Origin: Vibrio sp. RE86
GTDB lineage: Bacteria > Pseudomonadota > Gammaproteobacteria > Enterobacterales > Vibrionaceae
DNA length: 64,000 bases
Reading direction: 5' to 3'
Assembly (NCBI RefSeq): GCF_013114545.1
Contig: NZ_VTXI01000004.1
Coordinates: 186,001-250,000 of the forward strand
Shown here: positions 17,746 to 27,217 of the stretch, one piece after another
How positions within the stretch are numbered: position 1 is the stretch's first letter
Layout of the letters: each line of letters opens with the position of its first letter
Program-made: the position numbers and the translations under genes
The notes under the pieces: generated by a model
What the model was told of the DNA's origin: nothing
The model's database searches: none
What the model saw: only the letters and a program-made list of their open reading frames with translations

Positions 17746-18669
17746 TTACTTTCCATAAACTGATAACGCAGCCTGAATAAGCTGCATATGAATGGGAACC
17801 AGTGCTTGATGCTCGCTTCGGTACCCTCCTCCAACTACACAGGCGATTGGAAGGTCTCGCTTTTTTGCCAGCTCGAACATAAACGCATCACGGGTGTAAA
17901 TTGCTTCACTAGAGACGTTCAGGTAACCGAGCTCATCATCTTTATGGATATCGACGCCTGCATCATAAAGAATAAGATCAGGCTGATGCAGATTGATCGC
18001 CATTTCCACAACGGAGGTAAATGTTTCCAGAAACTCTTCGTCCCCTGTTTCTCGTGAGAGTGGAACATCAAGATCAGAATTGGGCTTACGAGCTGGAAAG
18101 TTCTTATCACAGTGAAACGAGAGCGTCACGATATCATCGATACTGGCGCACAGTGTGGCTGTACCATCGCCATGGTGTACGTCACTATCAACGATTACCA
18201 CCTTATCTATGCCTTCTAGGCTTAACGCTCGCTTTGCCGCTAACACCAAATCATTGATTAAGCAAAATCCACTACCATAATCATGATGAGCATGGTGGTA
18301 ACCGCCGCTCAGGTGAATGGCGATACCTTTTCCAATCGCTTGATTGACGGTTTCGCAAGTACCTGCCGCTGAGGTAAGCGTTCGAGTAATCAGTGTTTTA
18401 CTCCATGGAAACCCAATCCGACGCATTTTAGGCGCTGGTAATTGTCCTGAAAAAAGCTGCTCAATATAATCCGAACAATGCACTTGAGTCACTTCATCGA
18501 CTGAGAGCGCTTTCGGCTCAACATAGTGAAAAGCTTGCATCCAATGATCACTTTCCACCCGCTTACGTTCTATCGCTTCAAACAACAATCGATATTTATT
18601 GATCGGGTAGCGATGCCCATCAGGAAGGGGCAGATCTGAATAGATAGAGTGATAGATTAGCGGAATCAT
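17746..18669 (-). CDS. histone deacetylase-family (arginase/deacetylase fold) protein
   Basis: A 307-residue zinc amidohydrolase of the acetoin-utilisation/HDAC superfamily. The paired catalytic histidines occur in GGYHHAHHDYGSGFCLIND (about residues 119-137). Zinc ligands are in DSDVHHGDG and YDAGVDIH. Bacterial members deacylate small amines or protein lysines, and the substrate here is unknown. A homologue occupies the equivalent place upstream of topB-grxD-sodB in V. cholerae. Cotranscribed with the NUDIX gene. A Fur-type box lies about 80 bp upstream on the divergent side. Confidence 0.9.
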   Translation of the reverse strand: MIPLIYHSIYSDLPLPDGHRYPINKYRLLFEAIERKRVESDHWMQAFHYVEPKALSVDEVTQVHCSDYIEQLFSGQLPAPKMRRIGFPWSKTLITRTLTSAAGTCETVNQAIGKGIAIHLSGGYHHAHHDYGSGFCLINDLVLAAKRALSLEGIDKVVIVDSDVHHGDGTATLCASIDDIVTLSFHCDKNFPARKPNSDLDVPLSRETGDEEFLETFTSVVEMAINLHQPDLILYDAGVDIHKDDELGYLNVSSEAIYTRDAFMFELAKKRDLPIACVVGGGYRSEHQALVPIHMQLIQAALSVYGK

Positions 18670-18724
18670 AGGTGAAGCAAGCGGCCTTGTGATAGCTGAA
18701 CATTTAGCCTGCTATGTTATCAGC

Positions 18725-18766
18725 TTGACCTATCGTTTTGAATTGAGTTAAATGATAATAATTATC
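18725..18766 (+). promoter_or_regulatory. sigma-70 promoter overlapped by a Fur-type box
   Basis: TTGACC (18725-18730), a 17-bp spacer and TTAAAT (18748-18753) form a good housekeeping promoter. Overlapping its -10 region, ATGATAATAATTATC (18752-18766) matches the Fur consensus core at 14 of 15 positions (15 of 19 over the full box). Predicted start near 18760 gives a leader of about 25 nt to the ATG at 18785. Iron repression is the natural reading. Confidence 0.7.
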
Positions 18767-18784
18767 AATCAAAAAACTCACACA

Positions 18785-18904
18785 ATGACCTCAACATTCT
18801 ATTTTATCCTCGGTATTGCCGCTGGTACCTTTTCTGCCCTATTACTCTTCCTCGGCATGCTTCTCGGCTCATGGCTATTTATCTCTACACTGATCCTTAA
18901 CTAA
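18785..18904 (+). CDS. 39-residue putative membrane peptide behind a Fur-type promoter
   Basis: A short frame beginning MTSTFYFILGIAAG and ending LFISTLILN. It is almost wholly hydrophobic with GxxxG-like spacing (GIAAG, GMLLG), consistent with a single inner-membrane helix. No family is recognised. It starts about 25 nt after the predicted start of the Fur-overlapped promoter and ends 64 bp before the SDR gene, which may be cotranscribed. No strong ribosome site precedes the ATG. Coding status is inferred from the frame, composition and promoter placement. The transcript could alternatively be a small RNA. Confidence 0.5.
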   Translation: MTSTFYFILGIAAGTFSALLLFLGMLLGSWLFISTLILN

Positions 18905-18968
18905 CTTCTCGCATGTCATGATTTTTTGTTACGCTTGAACTCATCAAATTATGGTGAGGAAACCTGCT

Positions 18969-19649
18969 ATGAATACCGTTCTTATTACAGGGGCGAATCG
19001 AGGTATAGGACTGAGTTTAGTCAAACACTACTTAAAAATAGGCTTTAAGGTTCACGCAACCTACCGCTCTGAAAACGATTCGAAAGAACTTATCCACCTC
19101 AAAGGGAAGACGCTTTCGCTGTACCAGTTGGATGTAACGGACTACGAGGCCGTTAAGCAACTCTCCGCTCAGTTACCGGCCATAGACTTACTCATCAACA
19201 ACGCAGGTTACTATGGCCCTAAAGGGTATGGGTTTGGCAACACCGATGTAGAAGAGTGGCGTAAGGTCTTTGAAATCAACACCATCGCGCCGCTGAAACT
19301 CGTCGAAGCCCTCTACCCTAACTTACAAGAGGGTGGCCTAAAGAAAATTGCGTGCCTGTCATCTAAAGTCGGTAGCATGACCGAGAACACATCGGGCGGC
19401 GGATACATCTATCGCTCTTCTAAGGCTGCACTAAACTCAGTAGTGAAAAGCCTTAGCAACGACTTAACCAAAGATGGCTTTACGGTTCTCGCACTCCACC
19501 CAGGCTGGGTACAAACGGAGATGGGCGGACCAAATGCCCTAATCGATACCGACACCTCCGCCGCAGGGTTAGTTCAAGTCATTAATAACGCAGACCAAAA
19601 CCAAAGCGGCAAGTTCATCAACTATGATGGCAGTGAACTCCCGTGGTAA
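18969..19649 (+). CDS. short-chain dehydrogenase/reductase, C-factor-like
   Basis: A 226-residue classical SDR. It has NAD(P)-binding TGANRGIG near residue 7, LINNAG near residue 77, and a serine in CLSSKVGS with YxxxK in YRSSKAALN near residue 150. It resembles the CsgA/C-factor group, whose substrate is unknown. The ATG at 18969 is chosen because AGGA lies eight bases upstream; an ATG at 18951 lacks one. It may be downstream in the iron-responsive transcript that starts near 18760. Confidence 0.88.
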   Translation: MNTVLITGANRGIGLSLVKHYLKIGFKVHATYRSENDSKELIHLKGKTLSLYQLDVTDYEAVKQLSAQLPAIDLLINNAGYYGPKGYGFGNTDVEEWRKVFEINTIAPLKLVEALYPNLQEGGLKKIACLSSKVGSMTENTSGGGYIYRSSKAALNSVVKSLSNDLTKDGFTVLALHPGWVQTEMGGPNALIDTDTSAAGLVQVINNADQNQSGKFINYDGSELPW

Positions 19650-19695
19650 TCGAACGTACTTAGTCAGATGACCCTGAAAGGATTCGCTTATAGGT

Positions 19696-20679
19696 ATGCC
19701 ACGACACCTCTTTAGAATAAGCCTCATTGTGACTTTGCTGACTGGTTGCAGTGATGACAACCCGACAACTCTATTCGAAACCTATTTGGATAGAGTCTCG
19801 AATGTGCAAGCAAGTGACTCCCCTGAAGTCTCAGTGAGCTATTCTGCACTACCTCGCAAAAGAGAGTTACGAGTAGATATTCCTCCGCTTACTTTAGGGT
19901 TACTCGATAGCTATCAACTAAGGCAGTGTGGTCTTTTTGAATTAATAGCGCAGCGGAATTCAGTGTTAGGTAAGGTCGCTGACGAATTTCGCAATTATGA
20001 CTATCAAAGAGACTTGCTCAAAGGTCTGGCTACTTGTGTTGAAAACAATCAGCTTGATCCCAGCCTGAAGCAGACGTTACTAGAAATACAGAGCCAGAAG
20101 CATCAGCAACTGACTCTACATCAATCGAATCTACTTTACGCCAGCGATGCTATGCAGCAGCAACTCAGTGGTAGTCGATGGCTAGGGAAAGGACTCTCGG
20201 AACCTGTTACGCAAATCGACCACGCTTTATCGACTCTATCGATGTCTTTCATTGAGCCACTGGAAAAGGGAAAGGTCACCAAAGTACAAGAGGTATTGGA
20301 GAAAAACGCCATCGTCGGCAATCTCGACTATTCCTTAGTCCATGCGGCCCAACAGCTCGAAACAGTGACTGCGCAGCTCAAGGAATACGATGAAAGAATC
20401 ATTTGTGGGCCTCAGAGAGACGATACGAAGTTTCGACATCTCAACAATGTATTTGAGCAGCAATATGTCGCCAAAATTCAACCATACATGGCGACTCTCG
20501 ACAGTTACTACCAACAGCTCAGCCCACATTTCACCCTTTTTGAACCGGCTCCAGATCGCCTCGATTACCATTTTCCAATCAAGCAACATCACGATGAATT
20601 TCGCCAAGCAATAAGGGCGCACGTCAGCTACTGGCAGTCTCTATTTAAGCGCTGTGGGCGTCAAGTTGGCCGCTCTTAG
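19696..20679 (+). CDS. DUF3080 family lipoprotein
   Basis: A 327-residue protein with a lipoprotein signal (LLTGCS, Cys at about residue 18). The body is helix-rich with the family start TLFETYLDRVSNV and a paired-Cys pattern (LRQCGLFEL, ATCVENN). DUF3080 proteins are found in Vibrio and relatives, and their role is unknown. The last 35 bp overlap the 3' end of the convergent sulfotransferase gene. It lies 46 bp after the SDR gene. Confidence 0.82.
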   Translation: MPRHLFRISLIVTLLTGCSDDNPTTLFETYLDRVSNVQASDSPEVSVSYSALPRKRELRVDIPPLTLGLLDSYQLRQCGLFELIAQRNSVLGKVADEFRNYDYQRDLLKGLATCVENNQLDPSLKQTLLEIQSQKHQQLTLHQSNLLYASDAMQQQLSGSRWLGKGLSEPVTQIDHALSTLSMSFIEPLEKGKVTKVQEVLEKNAIVGNLDYSLVHAAQQLETVTAQLKEYDERIICGPQRDDTKFRHLNNVFEQQYVAKIQPYMATLDSYYQQLSPHFTLFEPAPDRLDYHFPIKQHHDEFRQAIRAHVSYWQSLFKRCGRQVGRS

Positions 20680-22165
20680 ACCGAGTCCGCAGCCGTTCAT
20701 AAGTCTCGCTTACACGCAGGCGTAACTCCTCTGGTAGCTCGACGTCTTGAGGAGCTTCACTCTGTTTAAGGCGTTCACTTTGCGCGATCAGTTTCGCCGT
20801 CGCGATGTCATCGAGGGAAAGAAACTCGGCGACCTTTGTTAGATGCTCTTGTGGCTCAGAGCAGAGTGCATCGTAATCCACAAACATCACCCTGTCAGAC
20901 TCAATCGTTAACAAGTGGGAGAAGCAATCAGCCCAATATCGATACCAGAACTCTCTCTCTTTCGCTTGCTCGACAAAAGACGCCTCTCTTTGACAATCAA
21001 CTGCGGTGAACTGGACTGGTTTGAGGTTTTCACCAAAATCAAAGTGGCCGATGCCCGCCATATACAGCTTAGCGAACTCTTCTTGTTGATGAATATCCAA
21101 GAAGTTGAGATGTTGATGATGCATTGATCGACAATGTGAGTGAGGGTGCCGAAACGGAATCAAGATTTTGCTAATAGGAAACTGATTTAAAATCAGCTCG
21201 GTGCGTGCAATATTAAGGTTATTCTTCGACAGATAACTCAAACCTTCGGGGCTTGAACACCGAGAAATCAACTTGGCTTGATGACGTAAAAAGAACTCAT
21301 TGAACTCTTTATTCTTCTCATTAGCGGCCCACGAGCGAATAAACGTTTTCTGGTAATGGCTACGCCAAAACGAAAGCCAAATAACTTCTTCAAACGCTTC
21401 GGGGCTATCCACGCTGACTGACATGCCATCACCGTGCGCGCGTTCCATTTGCACGCTCTCCTTTCGGAACAATCTAGAAAACTTTGACCAAAATAGTGGC
21501 GTGTGGATGAACGGCATATCTCGATAGGTATGAGTAACAAAGCGCTCACTCTCTAAACACAGCTCCATAAGCAATGTTGTTCCACTGCGAGGCAAAGAGG
21601 CAATGAAGACAGCATTGTGAGCGTCGCTCTTTTTCCCTTTAAACAGAAACTTATCTTCGAGCCTAGACAAGAAGATCTGAATATCTCGGCTTGCAAACGC
21701 CAGTAAATGAAGCGTTTTCTCTAAGCGGCTGTAATGCACTTTAAAGCCGTGACCAACTAGGGTGTCTTTATTTGATTTACTCGAAGATAGTCGCCATACG
21801 ATAAGGCCAACCACTGTCATCACAGCAATGAAAGGCAGAGATAAGGTTGTCGATACCACCTCTTGTGCATCGACAACGTTCAGACTGTCGAGAATACCCA
21901 GAATAAGCAAAGGTAACAGCACCACTGAAACCATAAGGCCAAGTATGATCAGGAACTTGATAATCGATTGTATCGCCGCTGACTGTATCTGGTGCTCTTG
22001 TTCATCCTCACTAAGAGAAACATCCGCGAGAGTGATTAACACCAACTGAAAATGGCTGGCTAAGTTGATTATGCGGTTCAATAACTTAAATTGGAAAAAG
22101 AGACCGATTGAACCTAGGGTTACTGCACATGCAGCAAGCCAGTGAAAAACATCACTGGCTGTCAT
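20645..22165 (-). CDS. membrane-anchored PAPS-type sulfotransferase
   Basis: A 506-residue protein. About three N-terminal hydrophobic segments (to residue 125) precede a cytosolic sulfotransferase domain with the 5'-phosphosulfate-binding loop FIASLPRSGTTLLMELC near residue 190 and a 3'-phosphate-binding region around PFRHPHSHCRSMHHQ. It should transfer sulfate from PAPS to an unknown acceptor. The start overlaps the stop of the small membrane gene by 14 bp, so translation is coupled. Last gene of the operon ASST-like, small membrane protein, sulfotransferase. Its 3' end overlaps the convergent DUF3080 gene. Confidence 0.85.
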   Translation of the reverse strand: MTASDVFHWLAACAVTLGSIGLFFQFKLLNRIINLASHFQLVLITLADVSLSEDEQEHQIQSAAIQSIIKFLIILGLMVSVVLLPLLILGILDSLNVVDAQEVVSTTLSLPFIAVMTVVGLIVWRLSSSKSNKDTLVGHGFKVHYSRLEKTLHLLAFASRDIQIFLSRLEDKFLFKGKKSDAHNAVFIASLPRSGTTLLMELCLESERFVTHTYRDMPFIHTPLFWSKFSRLFRKESVQMERAHGDGMSVSVDSPEAFEEVIWLSFWRSHYQKTFIRSWAANEKNKEFNEFFLRHQAKLISRCSSPEGLSYLSKNNLNIARTELILNQFPISKILIPFRHPHSHCRSMHHQHLNFLDIHQQEEFAKLYMAGIGHFDFGENLKPVQFTAVDCQREASFVEQAKEREFWYRYWADCFSHLLTIESDRVMFVDYDALCSEPQEHLTKVAEFLSLDDIATAKLIAQSERLKQSEAPQDVELPEELRLRVSETYERLRTRSKSGQLDAHSA

Positions 22166-22385
22166 CCTGACTCACCTGATTGGCTGCTTTGCGCTTTTTC
22201 ATTACACGTTTTAGTGGGAACCAGATAAAGCCAATAAATACCAAGACAAAAATCAGCACAATCGCCAGCAATGAGCCAATCGCACTGAGCCCAACACCCG
22301 GCCCTATATAGGCAGAAGCACTCAGTGGGAAGCACAGCAAAAAACACGCTAAGTAACTTATCCAACTAGACTGGAATTTTTTCAT
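22152..22385 (-). CDS. small membrane protein with AYIGPG motif
   Basis: A 77-residue protein with a signal-like N terminus ending ...PLSASA and a mature start YIGPGVGLSAIG. One long hydrophobic helix and a basic, Lys-rich tail follow. The AYIGPG motif at a predicted signal-peptidase site recurs in small envelope proteins of unknown function. I chose the ATG at 22385 because AGGAG lies seven bases upstream; an alternative start seven codons earlier lacks this. The middle gene of a three-gene sulfotransferase operon. Confidence 0.75.
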   Translation of the reverse strand: MKKFQSSWISYLACFLLCFPLSASAYIGPGVGLSAIGSLLAIVLIFVLVFIGFIWFPLKRVMKKRKAANQVSQDDSQ

Positions 22386-22443
22386 CTCTAGTCTCCTTTT
22401 ACTCAAGGCTTTGATTATTCGTCAGTAACAATACAAACCTTAC

Positions 22444-23736
22444 TCAAAGCCTAATACACTTCTGACGGTTTTCCTCAAAAAAGGCGCGATCAAACTTTGC
22501 TGGCAGACGCTGGGCTTCATCAATAAAGCCCGTTAAGTCGTTCGGTAATAGATTGAAGTATTGCCACACAATACGTCCTTCATGCAGCTCAAATGCCCGT
22601 CCTTCTACCGCTTCGGTGACCAATATGTTGCCATTATCTAGGATTTGATGTTTGCCCATAATGGCGGTAAAGAATGGTTCATCTTGAGTGCCCTGATAAC
22701 GGATTATAGGTTCATTGACTCCCGCTTCTAATTCCAAAATTCGACTATACGGCATTGGCGAGTAGGCAGTGTGGGTGTAATTATCAAACACCAGAATTCG
22801 ATTCCCATCAATGAAGTCAGGGTCATGTTGTCTAATAAAACTGCCGGTAAACTGATGTTTCACTTGCATGTCTTGGTCGAGAACCAATACTGTGTGGATG
22901 TTTCGCAGTGAGATCATTATGTCACCAGTCTCAAACGCTCCCGGCTCCATTGTGGATGGAAAAATATCGATATCATTGATATGTAATGTGTCGCCGGTGA
23001 CATCAACGTAGAAGGGGCGGTTATTCGACATATAGAGCAAGCTTTCGAGATGGTTGTCTTTAAGAATATCAAACAAGCGCCACTCGCTAACTAGCTTGCC
23101 CTCAGACGTCATTTTAAAGATCTTAAAATCTTCAAAATCAGGAATATAGCCAGGCAAGTCGGCCAATGGCTCAAACTGATAATCTTGCCCTAATGTCCAT
23201 AAATAGCCTTGCTCATCTTTAACCAGTGCGTGATGAGTCATACGTGGGAACTTCCAAACTAGGTTGCCACATAGATCCATACGAAATAGACCCGACTCAG
23301 ATAGGCTAAATACCAAATCTCCGTTGTCCATCAATACCACACCATGCGTGAAAACCTCAGGCTCTCTGGTTGGCGCTTTACTCTCAGGAATGTGGGTCGC
23401 ATCAGGCCAAAGCTCAAACCAATTGATCTGCCAGTTGTGGATAACATTGCCATCCACATCAATGACCGAGGCTTGCGAATGATTGTTTGGCCCAATACCG
23501 GTAATCAGTGATAATCCCGGCTGGATCGCTTGTCGGTCAATGACATCGACTTGCTCTGAGCGCGTACTGTGTCGGTAGTACCAAGGCAGTTCGCCAGTGA
23601 GTATCCGTTTGATTTCAAGCACTGCGGGTTTGGCATTTTGGATGAGGTTATAGGGAAAGAGTTTTAACTCCATCAAGATCGCCCCAATCAAGAAACCTTG
23701 GAGCGCTATCAATAACATCCTTAGGTTTGTCTTCAC
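22444..23736 (-). CDS. arylsulfotransferase-like beta-propeller protein
   Basis: A 430-residue protein. An N-terminal signal anchor (MLLIALQGFLIGAILMEL) leads to a periplasmic region of repeated beta-propeller blades (GNVIHNWQINW, GNLVWKFPRMTHHALV, GKLVSEWRLFD, GRIVWQYFNLLP). This is the pattern of the ASST-like family, which in true ASST moves sulfate between phenols through a catalytic His. Activity is not proven here. The GTG at 23736 is selected because AGGGAG lies six bases upstream. A GTG 11 codons earlier has no ribosome site. First gene of the sulfotransferase operon. Confidence 0.8.
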   Translation of the reverse strand: MKTNLRMLLIALQGFLIGAILMELKLFPYNLIQNAKPAVLEIKRILTGELPWYYRHSTRSEQVDVIDRQAIQPGLSLITGIGPNNHSQASVIDVDGNVIHNWQINWFELWPDATHIPESKAPTREPEVFTHGVVLMDNGDLVFSLSESGLFRMDLCGNLVWKFPRMTHHALVKDEQGYLWTLGQDYQFEPLADLPGYIPDFEDFKIFKMTSEGKLVSEWRLFDILKDNHLESLLYMSNNRPFYVDVTGDTLHINDIDIFPSTMEPGAFETGDIMISLRNIHTVLVLDQDMQVKHQFTGSFIRQHDPDFIDGNRILVFDNYTHTAYSPMPYSRILELEAGVNEPIIRYQGTQDEPFFTAIMGKHQILDNGNILVTEAVEGRAFELHEGRIVWQYFNLLPNDLTGFIDEAQRLPAKFDRAFFEENRQKCIRL

Positions 23737-23850
23737 TCTGCTCTCCCTAACCAGTTGATTAGGCGACACAAACGTGACGCCTTAATAATCTAGCTTAGTC
23801 GAACATGGATGATTCAGCGGTTAAATTGACCTAAATAGCCGCTCGGTAGA

Positions 23851-25791
23851 TTATGATTTCTTGGAAGACTTAGTCGTGCGACGGGCACGCTTTCGCTTAA
23901 ACGCAGGCCTTTCCACTTTTGGTAAATGACGCAAAGACTCAGGTACTTCTCCTGACTTAACTTGAGACATTAAGCCATCAATACGCTGCTCTAACGCTTG
24001 CATAAAAGGTTGATACGCTTGGTTTCGCTCCGCCATACCTTGAAGCTGGTGCTCCCAATGAGCCGTCATGTCGGGATACGTTGATTCTGATGGCAAGGCA
24101 TGGACTAAACCACGTCCAGCAGGGCTACTCAAAATTGACTTGCCTTGACGAGTTAACAACTGGCGCTTGAACAGGGTATCGAGAATACCCGCACGGGTAG
24201 CTTCCGTCCCCAAACCATCGGTCTCTTTTAGTATTTTTTTCAGCTCTTTATCGGCAACAAAGCGTGCAATACCTGTCATCGCTTGCAGCAGTGTTGCTTC
24301 TGTGAAGTGTTTTGGTGGTTCTGTTTTGCGATCCTTAATCTCACCTTCACGGCAAGTTAGTACGGTGCCTTCAGCCAATGGTGGAACAGTATCGACACTC
24401 GCATCTTCATCATCCACTTTGCCCATCAGCTCTTTCCAACCAGCAGAGACAAGTTGACGACCTTTAGCGATAAAAGTGCCGCCAGCTATATCAAACACTA
24501 GCTTCGCTTCCGCATAAACTGCCGCAGGATAGAACTGCATCAAGTATTGCCTCGCGATCTGCTGATAGACCTTCATTTCATTACCAGATAAAGCGTTCAC
24601 CGAGGCTTTCTTGGGCGTTGGAATAATGGCATGGTGAGCATCCACTTTTTTATCATTCCACGCCTTAGATTTCAGGCTAAGATTTGCTCCTGACACCGCA
24701 CTCGACAGCTCTTTGGCATTTCCGCTGATCGCATCAACCACACTGCTTGCTTGTGAGTAGTGTTCCATTGGCAAATAACGACAATCAGAGCGAGGATAAG
24801 TGATGAGCTTGTGCTTTTCGTACAGAGCCTGACAAGTGTCTAGTACTTGTTGCGCACTCATCCCAAAACGCTTTGCAGCATCAATCTGTAATGCCGATAA
24901 AGAGTATGGTAAAGGTGCGGCATGTTTAGTTTGCTTCTGTTCAGACTCGACGACTTTCGCAGGTTGATTTGTGATGCGACTGGCCACATTCTCAACCAGT
25001 TTACGATTGAGGACTCGCCCTTCCTCATCTTGATAAGGTTTACAAGCATCACTTGGCTTCCAACGCGCACGAATGTCAAACTGCCCCCCTTCCGCTTGAT
25101 ATGGAATCAGTGCATGCAAGGTGAAGTAATCTTTAGGTACGAAGTTTTCGATCTCTTCGTCACGACGCACCACCAGCCCAAGAACTGGAGTTTGCACTCG
25201 CCCGACAGATAACACGCCCTGATAACCGGCTTTTTGCCCAAGAAGCGTATAGGCGCGAGACATATTCATACCGTAAAGCCAGTCCGCGCGCGAGCGAGCT
25301 AATGCGGAAACAGACAATGGGATAAAATCACGGTTGCTGCGCAGTTGGTTCAGCGCACGCTTCACTGCAGGCAAGTTAAGATCACTAATCAAAAGGCGCT
25401 GAGTAGACTCTTTTTTGGTCTTGCTCACTTTGCAGTAATCAAGTACCTCATCAACCAGAAGTTGCCCTTCTCTATCTGGGTCTCCTGCGTGCACGATATG
25501 GCTAGACTCTTTGAGTAGCTTTCGCACTACCGTGAGCTGTTTGCTCGCTGACTTACGAGGACGTAACTGCCACTGCTCAGGGACGATAGGCAGATCCAAA
25601 AGATTCCATTTTTTATATCGGTCGTCGTAGGCATCAGGTTCAACTTGTTCTAACAGGTGACCAATACACCAGGTCACAACATCGCCATTTCCACAGCGGA
25701 TAAAACCTTGATCATTTTTTTTCGGGCCAGGTAACGCAGCAGCAATGGCTCGACCTAAGCTGGGCTTTTCGGCAATAAAGAGACGTGACAT
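23851..25791 (-). CDS. topB: DNA topoisomerase III
   Basis: A 646-residue type IA topoisomerase that decatenates DNA by single-strand passage. The TOPRIM domain at the N terminus has [17 protein letters not shown] and GDPDREGQ. The active-site tyrosine is in [11 protein letters not shown] near residue 332. A basic tail ([15 protein letters not shown]) replaces any zinc domain. The ATG at 25791 matches the family start, and upstream codons have no homology. Conserved neighbours are grxD and sodB. Confidence 0.96.
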   Translation of the reverse strand: MSRLFIAEKPSLGRAIAAALPGPKKNDQGFIRCGNGDVVTWCIGHLLEQVEPDAYDDRYKKWNLLDLPIVPEQWQLRPRKSASKQLTVVRKLLKESSHIVHAGDPDREGQLLVDEVLDYCKVSKTKKESTQRLLISDLNLPAVKRALNQLRSNRDFIPLSVSALARSRADWLYGMNMSRAYTLLGQKAGYQGVLSVGRVQTPVLGLVVRRDEEIENFVPKDYFTLHALIPYQAEGGQFDIRARWKPSDACKPYQDEEGRVLNRKLVENVASRITNQPAKVVESEQKQTKHAAPLPYSLSALQIDAAKRFGMSAQQVLDTCQALYEKHKLITYPRSDCRYLPMEHYSQASSVVDAISGNAKELSSAVSGANLSLKSKAWNDKKVDAHHAIIPTPKKASVNALSGNEMKVYQQIARQYLMQFYPAAVYAEAKLVFDIAGGTFIAKGRQLVSAGWKELMGKVDDEDASVDTVPPLAEGTVLTCREGEIKDRKTEPPKHFTEATLLQAMTGIARFVADKELKKILKETDGLGTEATRAGILDTLFKRQLLTRQGKSILSSPAGRGLVHALPSESTYPDMTAHWEHQLQGMAERNQAYQPFMQALEQRIDGLMSQVKSGEVPESLRHLPKVERPAFKRKRARRTTKSSKKS

Positions 25792-25814
25792 AGAGATTAA
25801 GAAGACAGATACAA

Positions 25815-25844
25815 TAAGGGCCACATTATCGAATGTGGCCCTTA
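25815..25844 (-). terminator. terminator of grxD
   Basis: TAAGGGCCACATT-ATCG-AATGTGGCCCTTA is a perfect 13-bp hairpin between the grxD stop and the topB start. T content after the stem is modest, so some readthrough into topB is possible. Confidence 0.65.
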
Positions 25845-25891
25845 TAAATCAAGAAAAACTGTAAATTTAAACAGTAGTTACTTGCTGTAGA

Positions 25892-26227
25892 TTACTCTTC
25901 GCTTGTTCCAGCGCGAGCAGCAGCTTCTTTGATTAGAGGCTGAAGTTCACCTTTCTGGAACATTTCGATGATGATGTCACAACCACCGATAAGCTCGCCT
26001 TCAACCCATAGTTGTGGGAAAGTCGGCCACTGTGCGTAAGCTGGTAGCTCTGCACGGATATCTGGATTTTGTAGGATATCTACGTAAGCAAACTTCTCAC
26101 CACACGACATAAGTGCTTGAGATGCTTGAGATGAGAAACCGCAGCTTGGTAGTTTTGGAGAACCCTTCATGTAAAGAAGGATTGAGTTTTCTGCGATTTG
26201 CTGTTTGATTTTGTCGATAGTTTCCAT
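25892..26227 (-). CDS. grxD: monothiol glutaredoxin Grx4
   Basis: A 111-residue CGFS-type glutaredoxin (KGSPKLPSCGFSSQA, Cys near residue 29; later WPTFPQLWVEGELIGG with the cis-Pro). These proteins bind a glutathione-coordinated Fe-S cluster and pass clusters or iron signals to partners. Adjacent to the divergent sodB, an iron-superoxide dismutase gene, as in other Vibrio. AGGAAG lies before the ATG. Confidence 0.96.
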   Translation of the reverse strand: METIDKIKQQIAENSILLYMKGSPKLPSCGFSSQASQALMSCGEKFAYVDILQNPDIRAELPAYAQWPTFPQLWVEGELIGGCDIIIEMFQKGELQPLIKEAAARAGTSEE

Positions 26228-26500
26228 TGCTTCCTCTTTAATGGAGTTACTGCAAGTTATCTCGCCATTCTAAACCATTGGTAGAGAATAAAAAGCCTAA
26301 TCTACATGGGGTTTTAGGCCATAATGAAATTTCATATATAAATTACCTAGCTAAGCTTTTAATAAGACGAAAAATTGCTAAACTAGAGCGCAAGTCAGCA
26401 CAATGACCGTGATCTATTTTTGTCTAGATCATGAATAACAAATACATTGGAAGCAATCGAAAGAGTCTTCTCTCTTTCATATTATACGGAGAATCGAGCA

Positions 26501-27085
26501 ATGGCATTTGAACTACCAGCTCTTCCTTACGCAAAAGACGCACTAGAACCACACATCTCTGCAGAGACTCTAGATTTCCACCACGGTAAGCACCACAACA
26601 CTTACGTTGTTAAGCTAAACGGTCTTATTCCTGGTACTGAGTTCGAAGGCAAAACTCTAGAAGAGATCATCAAGACTTCTACTGGTGGCGTATTCAACAA
26701 CGCAGCTCAAATCTGGAACCACACTTTCTACTGGCACTGTCTAGCGCCAAACGCTGGCGGTGAGCCAACAGGTGCAGTTGCTGACGCAATCAACGCTGCT
26801 TTCGGTTCTTTCGAAGAGTTCAAAGCGAAGTTCACTGATTCAGCAATCAACAACTTCGGTTCTTCTTGGACTTGGCTTGTTAAGAAGGCTGACGGCTCTC
26901 TAGAGATCGTTAACACTTCTAACGCAGCAACTCCTCTAACTGAAGAAGGTACTACTCCACTTCTAACAGTTGACCTATGGGAACACGCTTACTACATCGA
27001 TTTCCGTAACGTTCGTCCAGACTACATGAATGCTTTCTGGGCTCTAGTTAACTGGGACTTCGTTGCAGAAAACCTAGCTAAATAA
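26501..27085 (+). CDS. sodB: iron superoxide dismutase
   Basis: A 194-residue cytosolic dismutase. Metal ligands lie in [15 protein letters not shown] and the [11 protein letters not shown] signature. [13 protein letters not shown] and the overall sequence fit the iron-specific type. The ATG at 26501 ([10 protein letters not shown]) agrees with the family and has GGAG nine bases upstream. A longer frame from 26447 is not needed. Codon use is strongly biased, indicating high expression. In other gammaproteobacteria sodB mRNA is a RyhB target. The 5' region here holds a TGATCTA/TAGATCA inverted repeat (26410-26431). Confidence 0.97.
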   Translation: MAFELPALPYAKDALEPHISAETLDFHHGKHHNTYVVKLNGLIPGTEFEGKTLEEIIKTSTGGVFNNAAQIWNHTFYWHCLAPNAGGEPTGAVADAINAAFGSFEEFKAKFTDSAINNFGSSWTWLVKKADGSLEIVNTSNAATPLTEEGTTPLLTVDLWEHAYYIDFRNVRPDYMNAFWALVNWDFVAENLAK

Positions 27086-27118
27086 TCCTACCCCTAGGGA
27101 TTAAAAATTTAGTCGATT

Positions 27119-27146
27119 AAAAAGCCAGCAACTCGCTGGCTTTTTT
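27119..27146 (+). terminator. rho-independent terminator of sodB
   Basis: AAAGCCAGC-AACTC-GCTGGCTTTTTT, a 9-bp stem with a run of six T residues, 36 bp past the sodB stop. Confidence 0.9.
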
Positions 27147-27217
27147 CATTTCTTGCCCTGATTTTTCTAAAGTTTCTCGTTGCAATGTCGCTATAAAAGC
27201 ATCAAACGAGGAACATC

